NCBI GenBank assembly: GCA_964657395.1
Contig: CAZZUX010000008.1
Span: forward strand, 1 to 62,999
From: G963692885 sp964657395
GTDB taxonomy: Bacteria; Acidobacteriota; Terriglobia; Terriglobales; Acidobacteriaceae
Direction of reading: 5' to 3'
DNA length: 62,999 bases
Shown here: positions 46,928 to 57,000 of the stretch, one piece after another
Position numbering within the stretch: the stretch's first letter is position 1
How the letters are laid out: each line of letters opens with the position of its first letter
Made by a program: the position numbers and the translations under genes
Notes under the pieces: generated by a model
The model's input: the letters and a program-made list of their open reading frames with translations, nothing else
What the model was told of the DNA's origin: nothing
Database searches by the model: none

Positions 46928-49900
46928 GGAGGGCCGCCCTTCCCAGGTGTATCGACTTCAAGTCCGAGCTGCCGCCAGGCAGGACGGCTTCTTCCAAGGG
47001 GCTGTGACCTGCCGACTCGAGTCCCTTCCTGAGGATGGAGGCAGTGGCTTCCAGGTTCGCTCCGACGAACATTGTCTCGTGATCGCCGGGTGCCCAGAGA
47101 ACGTCTACGCCATATTCCGCTACGCGCTCCCAGCCACAGGAAGCCGCAGCGCCCGGCACTTCCCGCGAGTCGCTGGCGCGAATCAGGGTTAGACGGATCG
47201 GTATTCGCCTTTCGCGATAGTCCTTTAAAGCGGAGAAGGTATCCAGGCTGGTGTTGTGCATGAACTGAGGCAGAGCGAACTGATATTTTTCCGACAGGCG
47301 CCGCAGCCGCTCCCAGTTCTGAAGATAGAGATGATAGCGGGCTTCCTTCAGTACGCGCGTGGCAGCCATCCAGATGTAACGGACTTTCTTTCCAGATTTG
47401 AGTCCAACCATCTTGCGACGGTGATAGCTCAGCTTGCTGGACACTTCGCGGAAGGGCAGCCGACTGCGGGAGGTCTTTGGGGCCTCGACCGAATCCAGGT
47501 AGCCGGGAAGCCATGAGTCAAACAGCGCTATGTAATGGACCTCTTGTCCCGCCTGGATCAACTGCCTTGCTACTTCGACGGTAAGGGGGCCTGCAGCGCA
47601 CCAGCCGGCCAGGTGGTAGGGGCCGCGGGGCTGCACACGTCGGATTTCGGAAACGTACCGGCTTACACGCTCTTCAATCGTCAGGTGTCCATCACGATCG
47701 AGCTCGCGCAGCCCGTAGAACGGCTGGTCGGCTCCAAGGCTCGTAGAAAGGCCTTTGTAGAGCAGGTAGGAGTGGATCATGAACAGGGCCGGCTTGCTTC
47801 CGCTTGTCTGCACCTGCACCAGGGGTGAGATCTGTGCTTCTCCGCCAAGGGTCATCGAAAGAGCAGCGATCGTTTTTGCATCGAAGATGGCCGTGATGGG
47901 CAGCGAGGTTTCAAATGCCTTGTTGATCCGTGCGAAGAGCCGGACGAGCAAGAGAGAGCTTCCGCCAAGCTCGAAGAAAGGAGTGTGGATATCGACCTGG
48001 CGGAGACTCAGAACGTCCTTCCAGATACCCGCGAGCTTCTCCTCCACCGCAGTCATGCTTGTCGTTTGCATGGCGGGAGCAGTCTGTGCTGGCGCTGTCA
48101 TGGCGGGAAGCGCAGCCAGATCGACTCGACCATCCAGCCTTCGAGGAAGCTTGTTGATCCGGATATATTCAGCCGGAACCATGTGGCCGGGAAGAGTTGC
48201 CGTGAGATGTGCCTCAGGGCTCAACGCTTCCTTGCCGGAAGTTGCTCCATCAGCTGCCAGATACGCTGTGAACGAAGGCTCGCCATGTACCTCTCTGACG
48301 ATGGTGAAGGAGTCATCTACCGAGGGAAGAAGGTTCAGCGCATCATCGATCTCACCGAGGCAGACGCGGTGGCCGCGTACCTGAACAAAGCGGTCGTTCC
48401 GGTCCAATGCTTCGAGATGACCATCGGCGATGCTACGCGCCACAAACTGGACAGCAGTATTGTTCCAGTAAAGCTGGCCAAAGCCTCCGGATGGTACAGG
48501 CTTTCCTTGCTGATCCTGCACTGACAGCTTTCCCAGGATCGGCAACAATCCGGACGTTCCTGAGCGGTTGGATAGTTTCTGCTGGGCAACGTAGCCGCCG
48601 GCTTTCGGCTCACCAAGGAGAAAGTGTGCAGCCTTGAAGTAGCGGGGAACTCGGTCGTCCTGTTCCCGCGCGAGGAATCCGGGAAGTCGTCCGCCTCGCA
48701 GGAGGATCGTGACGCGACGATCTCCGTTCCATCCTTGTTTGGTAAGTGTTCTGAGTTCTGCAGGAGAGAGATGCACCCTGGTGGCCTGGCAGGCGGCAAG
48801 CAACTGATCCATGGAATCTCTGGATGGGTTGCGAGCGAACGTCAGCTGAGCGCCGCCGGCCACTGCCATGAGCCGATCGAGGCATGCCTCCATGGGGCCC
48901 GCCGCTGGAAACGAGAGGATCGAGTCCTGACCGTCCGTGCTGCCGAATTTGAGTCCGACAACGTCCGCGGCTGCTTCGAGCTGATCCAGAACGATCGCGA
49001 GCGAAGTGCTGTCAGACTCAGCTGAAGACGCATCCTTAAGGAAAACAAGTTCACCCCGGCCATCCGGCTGGAAGTTCGGATGAGGCGCCAAGCGCTCGAT
49101 CTCATCGAAGAAGAGTTGACCTTTTGCAGACTTGAATGAGAACTCACGCGATGCCAGTAGAAAGCTGCCGGGCATGAGTGTGAGCAGAGTGTGGATGCTG
49201 TCGCTGGTGCCATGCCAGGGCAGCGGCAGTACTTTCGCGCCGGTCTTTAATGCACCAACTAAGGCTACGACGCTCGCAGCCGTTTCCGACAGGTGGACAA
49301 GCACAAGGGAGGAGGACGTGATCTCCCGCCGCTTCAACTCTGCAGCAACGGCAGAACTTTGAGCGTCAAGGCCAGCCCAGCTCACTGAGTGCGAAGGTTC
49401 TGCCACCGCGACCGCGTCGGGCAGCTTCACAGCCATGGCACTCAGTTGATCAAAGAGCCGTTGCTTGGCGGCCGGCTTTCTGATTGCGACAAGAGCAGCC
49501 GGGGCTTCAGGAGCGGCAGACACTGCGGGTAAGCCTGCGATCGTAGAAAGCGGCCGATCCGGATATTCAAGAGCATTCCCCAGCAGCTCGATGAAACCTT
49601 CGATGAGGCGGCGTATCCGTCCCGTCGAGAAAAGCTGGGTGTTGTACTCCATCTGGATGCGCGGACCCTCTGCGCGTTCGACGATACTGACCAGCAGATC
49701 AAAATCAACTCCGCCGCTGACAGAACGCCTGGGCGTGACCAGGATCGTTGAGCCTGTTTGCGGCTGCATGAAGGCCTTCTGATAGAGGAACCACACCTGA
49801 AGAAACTGCGAAGTCGCTCCCGCCTGGGTCATCTGAAAGTCTTCGATGATACGGCTGAACGGCAGGTCCTGGTGATTGTAGGCTTCGGTGCCACTCTCTC

Positions 49901-51065
49901 TGACTGCCTGTTCAAGACCTGCGAAAGTCGGATCACCCTCCACCCTGGCGACGATGATCTGCGGATTGGCAAATCGTCCGACGACGTTCTCCATGCCCGG
50001 CTGTGTTCTATTTGCGATGGTGGAGCCGAGCAGGAATTCTGTCTGACCGGTGTACCTCGCGCAGAGTGCCTCAAACGCAGCGAGCAGAACTATGTGTTTT
50101 GTTGAGCCGGAGTTGCGGCAGAACTCGATCAATCGATCGTTCGTCGTTTGCGGGAGCAGCGCCGATTCGATGTGACCGGGGAAACTCCTGCCGGCGGTCC
50201 GGGGATAGTCGGTGGGCAGATCCAGAGCCGGGAGGTCGGCGGTAACACGGGATTTCCAAAAGTTCGCCGCCATCTCCGCCTCAGGGCTCTCCAGATATTC
50301 GTGCTGCCAGAGGGCGAAATCCGCAAACTGAAAGGGAAGTTCGGGCAGCACTGCCTCTTTGTTCGTCAGGATAGCGTCGTACAGCAGCGTGAAGTCGCGG
50401 ATCAGAATGCCATTGGACCATCCGTCGCAGACGATGTGATTCATCGTGAGGGCGAGGATGTGTTTTTGACGGCTGAGCTGTATAAGCCGCGCATGAAGAA
50501 CAGGCCCGGAATGCAGATCGATGACAGTACGTCCATGTCTGCTCACGGAAGCCTGCGCGGCTTCATCGCGGCTGCTTTCCGCAAAGGCGGACAGGTCTTC
50601 AGTCTCAAAGCTGTAGAGTGGACGGCTCAGGATAACCTGTGACAAGACGCCGGCCTCGAGCCTGAAGATGGTGCGCAGGGCCTCGTGCCGCATGGTTAAA
50701 GCAGCAATGGCTGCTTCGGCTGCCGCGGCATTCATGTCGCCGGAGATGTCAAAGGCAATTGCCATGTTCGACGCGGTCGAGGAAGGATCCAGCTGCGCAA
50801 GCATCCAGTAACGGGTTTGTTCGCGGCTGGCGGGCAGGACGAACGTCTCTTCCAGGCCGGCGGTTAAGGTGGCTGTCGCTTCTAAGCCGTGCACAGGTGA
50901 GGCGTGGTTGTTTGGGTCGTCGACAGGTGAGACATGCATGGTTGGTACGTGCCCGACCGCACTCGCAGCAGACGCCGTGGAGGCCGCGCGCGCGAGGGAC
51001 TCGACTTCGTTAGGATCAGCCATCCTGGTGCTCGTCATTCTGTCATAGCTGCGACTAATCGGCAC
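46905..51065 (-). CDS. NRPS: C, degenerate A, PCP, cysteine thioesterase
   Basis: Terminating module of 1386 residues. The condensation domain (about 70-500) has MNHIVCDGW, with catalytic His210 kept and the preceding His replaced by Asn. The adenylation-like domain (about 532-988) has lost the phosphate loop (TSGSTG), the specificity-core FDAS aspartate, NGYGPTE and the YxTGD ATP-binding motif. It keeps only VQVRGHRVCLGEIDD and an Arg in place of the A10 lysine (LDGRVDLAAL). A normal carrier domain (Ser1037 in ELGGSSLL) is followed by a thioesterase (about 1085-1340). Its triad is Cys1156 (AGWCAAG), Asp1183 (LFDSWL) and His1329 (GDHETMF). It should accept the chain from the PKS-NRPS and release it by hydrolysis, cyclisation or transfer. 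The GTG at 51065 overlaps the previous stop; ATGs at 51038 and 51023 are alternatives. Confidence 0.93.
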   Translation of the reverse strand: MPISRSYDRMTSTRMADPNEVESLARAASTASAASAVGHVPTMHVSPVDDPNNHASPVHGLEATATLTAGLEETFVLPASREQTRYWMLAQLDPSSTASNMAIAFDISGDMNAAAAEAAIAALTMRHEALRTIFRLEAGVLSQVILSRPLYSFETEDLSAFAESSRDEAAQASVSRHGRTVIDLHSGPVLHARLIQLSRQKHILALTMNHIVCDGWSNGILIRDFTLLYDAILTNKEAVLPELPFQFADFALWQHEYLESPEAEMAANFWKSRVTADLPALDLPTDYPRTAGRSFPGHIESALLPQTTNDRLIEFCRNSGSTKHIVLLAAFEALCARYTGQTEFLLGSTIANRTQPGMENVVGRFANPQIIVARVEGDPTFAGLEQAVRESGTEAYNHQDLPFSRIIEDFQMTQAGATSQFLQVWFLYQKAFMQPQTGSTILVTPRRSVSGGVDFDLLVSIVERAEGPRIQMEYNTQLFSTGRIRRLIEGFIELLGNALEYPDRPLSTIAGLPAVSAAPEAPAALVAIRKPAAKQRLFDQLSAMAVKLPDAVAVAEPSHSVSWAGLDAQSSAVAAELKRREITSSSLVLVHLSETAASVVALVGALKTGAKVLPLPWHGTSDSIHTLLTLMPGSFLLASREFSFKSAKGQLFFDEIERLAPHPNFQPDGRGELVFLKDASSAESDSTSLAIVLDQLEAAADVVGLKFGSTDGQDSILSFPAAGPMEACLDRLMAVAGGAQLTFARNPSRDSMDQLLAACQATRVHLSPAELRTLTKQGWNGDRRVTILLRGGRLPGFLAREQDDRVPRYFKAAHFLLGEPKAGGYVAQQKLSNRSGTSGLLPILGKLSVQDQQGKPVPSGGFGQLYWNNTAVQFVARSIADGHLEALDRNDRFVQVRGHRVCLGEIDDALNLLPSVDDSFTIVREVHGEPSFTAYLAADGATSGKEALSPEAHLTATLPGHMVPAEYIRINKLPRRLDGRVDLAALPAMTAPAQTAPAMQTTSMTAVEEKLAGIWKDVLSLRQVDIHTPFFELGGSSLLLVRLFARINKAFETSLPITAIFDAKTIAALSMTLGGEAQISPLVQVQTSGSKPALFMIHSYLLYKGLSTSLGADQPFYGLRELDRDGHLTIEERVSRYVSEIRRVQPRGPYHLAGWCAAGPLTVEVARQLIQAGQEVHYIALFDSWLPGYLDSVEAPKTSRSRLPFREVSSKLSYHRRKMVGLKSGKKVRYIWMAATRVLKEARYHLYLQNWERLRRLSEKYQFALPQFMHNTSLDTFSALKDYRERRIPIRLTLIRASDSREVPGAAASCGWERVAEYGVDVLWAPGDHETMFVGANLEATASILRKGLESAGHSPLEEAVLPGGSSDLKSIHLGRAALHVDCPIL

Positions 51066-54000
51066 TCGTTAAACTCTGGTGCTTGCGAAAACGTTCACGG
51101 TTTACAGGCCGGATCGTGGTACGAGACCCCGGTTGTTCCATCGTCTCTCCGCTTTCCTCGAGGAGAGGAGAGACAGCAGCTATCGTTTTGTACTGGAACA
51201 GGTGCTTGGCTGTCATGCGAATTCCAGCCTGGTTGGCTTGCGTAGTAATCCTGAATATGGATAAAGAGTCACCACCCAATTCGAAAATGCTGTCATGGAT
51301 GCTCACGGAATCCAGCTGTAGGACTTTGCACCAGATGGACGCGAGTTGACCCTCTACTTCGTTGCGCGGGCCTGTCACCGGCCTGGAATTGGCACGGCGT
51401 TCCGCTTCCGGCGCGGGCAGCGCCCGGTAATCGACTTTGCCGTTGACTGTTCTCGGAAAGCTCTCGAGAGCGACAATGGCAGCCGGCTGCATGTGGTCGG
51501 GCAGCTGGCTGCGGAGGTATTCCCGCAGCTGCTGCTTAAGGACGGAGACATCCGATCCTGCATCGGCAAGAAAGTAGAGGGCCAGCCGCTTGTCGCCGGG
51601 TATGTCGTCGGGAGCATTCCAGTCCGGTCGTGCCGAGACAATGGCGGCGCGTACACCGGCAACCCGTTCTGCTGCCGCCTCTATCTCACCGGGTTCGACA
51701 CGGAAACCGCGGATCTTGACCTGGTTGTCATTGCGTCCCAGGAACAGCACGGTGCCGTCCTGCCGGTAGCGAACCGTGTCACCCGTGGAATACAGCCGTT
51801 CCATGCGGACGTTGCCATCGGTTGGTTTGGACGGGATCGGCCAGTCCAGGAACTTCGTGGCAGTCAGCTCCGGCGCCTGCCAGTAACCTATAGCAAGACC
51901 ATCTCCTGCTGCGTACAGCTGACCCGGGACCCCGACCGGCACTGGGGCGAGTTCTGCGTCGAGGATGTACACCCTCGTATTGCTGATCGGCCTGCCGATG
52001 GGAACACTGCCCCCGCTGAGGCTTTCAAGGGTCATCGTATGGCAACACGTAAATGTCGTGTTCTCTGTGGGTCCATACCCGTTGACGAGGCGTAGTGAAG
52101 GGTTTGCTTCAAGCACCCGGCGAACATGCCGGACAGAAAGCACATCTCCGCCAGCCAACAGCTGCCGCAGTGGCATCAGCAGGGCAAGATGATCCATCAC
52201 CATCAGGTGGAACAATGCAGCAGTCAGCCACAGGGTGGTAACGCCATAGGTCGTGATGGCTTCTCCGATCTCTTCCGGCGAGGGCTTGTTGCTGCTCATC
52301 AGGGCCAGCGTGGAGCCATTCAGCAGCGCACCCCAGATCTCGAGCGTAGACGCGTCGAAGGAGATGGGTGCAAGTTGAAGGAAGACTTCATCCGGCGCAA
52401 AGCGGATGAAGTCGGAACCTTTTACCAGCCGCACGATGGCGCGGTGAGGCACCACCACACCCTTCGGCTTTCCGGTTGAACCGGAGGTATAGATGATGTA
52501 GGCAGGATCTTCTGCAGTCACCGAGGAGGTGAGGGCTTCTCCCGAGAAATCGGACAGCTTTTTGATCGCCGAGTCCAGGGTGAGAACACGCAGACCCGTG
52601 GTCTCGAAGTTGCTCAACAGCGATTGCTGAGTCAGCAGTAAGGTGGGTTGCGAATCTTCGAGCAACAGCGAGAGTCTTGCCTGTGGATAGGTCGGATCGA
52701 TCGGTATATAGACACCGCCTGCTTTCAGGACACCGAGGATAGCGGCAAACATCTCGGGGCAGCGCTCCAGACTTAGCGCCACGCGCAATGATTGCCCGGC
52801 ATGCTCCTCCTGCAACAAACGCGCGAAGCGGTTCGCCTGCACATCTAGTTCCTCATACGTAATACTCTGACGGCCTTGCTTTAATGCGACGGCCCCTGGC
52901 GTTTTCGCCGCCTGCTGTTCGAACAACACGTGGACAGGCGCGTCCGCGGGGTAATCGGTGCGGGTCTGGTTCCAGTCGGTTAGGATGTGTGCGCTGTCTT
53001 CTTCGCTCAGCCAGCGCAGCCTGGCCACGGCTGTGGATTCATGATCCGCAGCTTCGCTCAACAGCATGGCAAGGCAATGAATCCATCGTTCGATCGTGGC
53101 CTCATCGAGCAACGCAGTGCTGTAGTCCACTTCCAGGGTCAGATGGTCGCCGCGATCGACGAAGTTGAAGAAGATGTCTGCATTGACTGCAGCTTTGGGA
53201 TTGGCTTCCATTCTCGTCGTGAGTCCGTCAAATGTCAGCCTGCTCCCTACCTGTTCGAGGTTGAATTGTGCTTCTACTAACGCGAGCCGACCGGAGTTCG
53301 CTGGAACCTTGAGGCGGCGGACGAGGGTGCCAAGGGTATAGTCCTGGTGATCGAGAGCATCGTACACACTGTTTCTTACCTGCTTCGACAGGTCGCCAAA
53401 AGTGGCGGATCCATCGACCAGGGTTCGGATGGGAAGGAAGTTTACGGAGTGTCCCACGTAGCTCTTACCGTTGAAGTTCCTTTGTCCCGCCATGGGAATG
53501 CCCACAACCAGGTCCTGCTGCCGGCAAAGCCGGCTCAGGAGCAGGAAGTAGCCGCTCAGCAGTGTGCTGAAGAGAGTGTTGCCGCTTCTCGACGAGCTTG
53601 TCTTCAGCTTTGCTGTCAGCTCGGCACTGAAGGTATGACGGAACGTAGAACCTGAGTACTCGCGCATGGCTCCGCGCGGCCGATCCAATGGCAGTTCCAT
53701 GGGTGACGGCAGCGTTCGAAATTGATCCAGCCAGTATTTCTCTGTTACAGCACTCGGCTCCGCATGTTCACTGCGTGCCTGTTTAACAAACGAGTGGACC
53801 GGAAGAAGGGAAGCAGCAGTTCCTTTGCGTGCTGCTGTGTACAGATTGCCCACTTCTTCAAAGACGACGTTGACCGACCAGCCATCCACGATGATGTGGT
53901 GGCCGGTGAAGACCAGCATCGCTTTCTGGTCATCCTGCCGAACCAGGCTGGTACGAAACAGCGGTGCGGTTTTCAGATCGAACGGGGTCTCTGCCTCCTG

Positions 54001-57000
54001 GCGAAGCAGCGAGTTGAAACGCTTTTGCTGCTCAGCCGGCTCCATGCCTCGCCAGTCGTGTTGTGCGACCGAGAGATCCACCTCTGGGTGCACGATGACT
54101 GAATCGCCATCGGGTGAAACAACCAGCCGCAATGCCTCGTGACGTTGAACAACCTGGCGCAGAGCCGTTTCGAGTGCATTTACATCCAGTACACCATCCA
54201 GGTACAAGGTGACGGACTCGTTGAAGGCGCAGGTGGCCTCCGCTCCCAGTTGGGACGCCAGCAGAATCTCACGCTGCGCCTCGGTAATCGGAGCTTCTAC
54301 AGACTCTTCCTGTTGGATCGGCTCCGGCGTTCCGACTGCGGCGGCTTGCATGCCCGTGAGGACAGCTGAGTTTCCCGGCGAGTTGTGGCCGATGATCGTG
54401 TGCGCATGCATCTCTCCGAGTACCTGCCGGAAGATGCTTCGAACCTGTGCGAGATCCTCGTCCGTGTGCGCGGTTGTCAGGAAGCACGGAAACCCTTCCT
54501 GCAGGTGCAGGCCCAGTTCGCGGAGATGGTAGTACAGCAACTTGGCCAGCCGTGCTTCCGGAGCAACCGAGAAGAAAAACCACGAAGCAAAATGCTCGAT
54601 GTGGGAAGGAAAGCCGAACTCCCGGAACATGGCGTTCAAGTCGTCGACCAGGGCAGTATTTTTTTCGGCCAGCGTGTCCTGTAGGACTGTGCCCGCTTCT
54701 CGTAAATGGAGGAGCGTCGCCCGCACAGCCGCCATCGTAAGCGGATGACGGACAAAGGTTCCCGCAAAGAAAGTAACTCCTACCTGCGGCACCGATGCAT
54801 CGCCGAATTGCCAGGCACCGCCGTCGAGCGCATCCATATACGTGCGGCTGCCCGCAACGACACCGACGGGCATGCCGCCTGCGACTACCTTCCCATAGGT
54901 CGCAAGGTCGGCTCGAATGCCGTAGAGAGCCTGGGCACCTCCCAGGTGCGTCCGGAAACCAGTCACCACCTCGTCGAAGATAAGGGCGGCGCCGGCATCC
55001 TCCGTAATCCTGCGAATTTCAAGAAGAAATTCTTTCGGCCGCAGCTCCGGATGCCGGCTCTGGATGGGCTCAACCAGCACGGCTGCAATCTCGTCTGCAC
55101 GGCGGCGGATCACATCGAGCGCGTGCTGGGATCCGTATTCGAGCACCAGCATGTTCCGAACGCTCTCGTCCGGGATTCCGGGAGCGGTCGGAATACTCTT
55201 CTCACTGCGGTTGGACTTGACGAGAACTTCGTCTATTTGTCCGTGATAGGAGCCAGCGAACAACACAATCAACGATCGGCCTGTCACCGTGCGCGCCAGC
55301 CTCATCGCTGCCATCACGGCTTCCGATCCGGTATTGCAGAAGGTAGCGCGTTCCATGCCCACCAGGCTCGTCAGCAGTTCTGCGCACTCACCTGCCAGCT
55401 CGGTTTGAGGGCCGATGGGGAAGCCCAGGTCGAGTTGTTGCCGCACAGCCGTCGTTACAAAAGAAGGAGAATGACCAAAGAGGATGGAACCGTAGCCATT
55501 GAGAATATCGATGTACCGGTTTCCGTCGACATCCCACAGGTAGGCACCACTGGATCGCTCGACTGCAAGGGGGTACACCACTTCCTTGAAAAGTGGGTTA
55601 AAGCCCGAAGCTACCCTGGGATCGGCGAGTACTTTTCTGAATTTCTGGGCACTCGCCTTGGAGCCTGCAGTCCGGCGGCTGTACCTGGTGAACAGCGAAT
55701 CCATGTATTGCTGCTGATCGGCCGTGAGCTTCTCGCCAGTGTGCAGATCCAGGGGACGAAGCGGCATCAGGGTGCCGAGTTCCTTGTCGTTCGCTGGCAT
55801 CGACGCGACCGGCTTCTGCACGGCCGGCGAGATCGCAGCTGGGAGCGGCGGCTGGGGCAAAACTGTCGGCAGCGAAGCCGCGATTGCGCTTGATCCTTGC
55901 AGAACGGCAAGCTGCTGCTGCATCAGGGCGCTCATCGCCGCCATCTGCTGTGCAAACAAGGCTGTGTAGGCATCTGTACCGTTTAAAGCTGCTGGAACAG
56001 GCAAGTGTTGGGCCGTTGCTCTTTCAGGCATCGTGGGCGACGCCATCGTCTGCGGGCTCCCGATGCTTGTAAAGCTTTGAGGCATCGGCAGCTTTTCCTT
56101 CGGGGCCACAGCAGCAAGGTGAGCTGTAAGCGAGTCAAACGTCGAAAAATCTCCCATGATCTGGCGAAAGCTTAGTTTGACGTCATACTTGCCGCGTATG
56201 GATTGTGTGAGCTGGGTCAGGAACAGGGAATCGAGACCAAGCTCGAGGAACGAGGTGTTGGCAGAAGTCTGAGACAGGTCCAGGTCGGACAGCTCAGTCA
56301 CCAGGGATTTCAGATCCTGGAGAAGGAGTGCATTGACAGAAGTTTCGGGCATGGAAGTTGCCTCTGTAGAAGAACGGCTGTTGCTGATGGACAGGGCCCT
56401 CGCACTCTCCGGAAGAGTAATGGAATCTGCCGGACTTTCGAATCCCGCTTTCGAGGCACCGGGCAGCAACGCCGTGGTTTCCGGTTCTTCTGGAGGCGCA
56501 ATCCAAAATCGTTTCCGTTCAAACGGGTAAGTTGGCAGGGGAATGCGCCGAAGACCGCCGTTCGGCCGAAGTCGCTCCCACCTGATTTCATAGCCTCGCT
56601 CCCAAAGAGCGGCTACCGCCGTCTCGATGGAGGGCGATTCCTCTGCTGCGTTCGAAAGACTCGCAACAACGGCGACGGAGAAAGCGGCCGGCATCTGCCT
56701 CACTAGATTGGTGAGCGTCTGTCCGGGACCAACTTCCAGGAAAACTGCGTTCTCTGCATCAGCCGTCTGCTGCAGCGCTCGGTTTGCAGAATCATGGAAC
56801 AAAACAGGCGACCGCAGTTGAGCCAGCCAGTATTCCGGCCGCGTCACCTCTTCTGGATCAATCGGCTCGCTGGTCAGGGTGGATATCCACGGCAGCAGAG
56901 GTCGCTGAAATGCGGTGGACTCCAGTTCCTTCCGAAATTCTTCAAGCATCGGCTCCATCATGCTGCTATGGAAGGCATGAGAAGTGGCCAGCTTCCTGGT

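Noticed and set aside
54706..55893. 395-codon plus-strand frame inside the PKS-NRPS
   Set aside because: It lies opposite the aminotransferase domain, whose PLP motifs are intact; no ribosome binding site or recognisable product on the plus strand.
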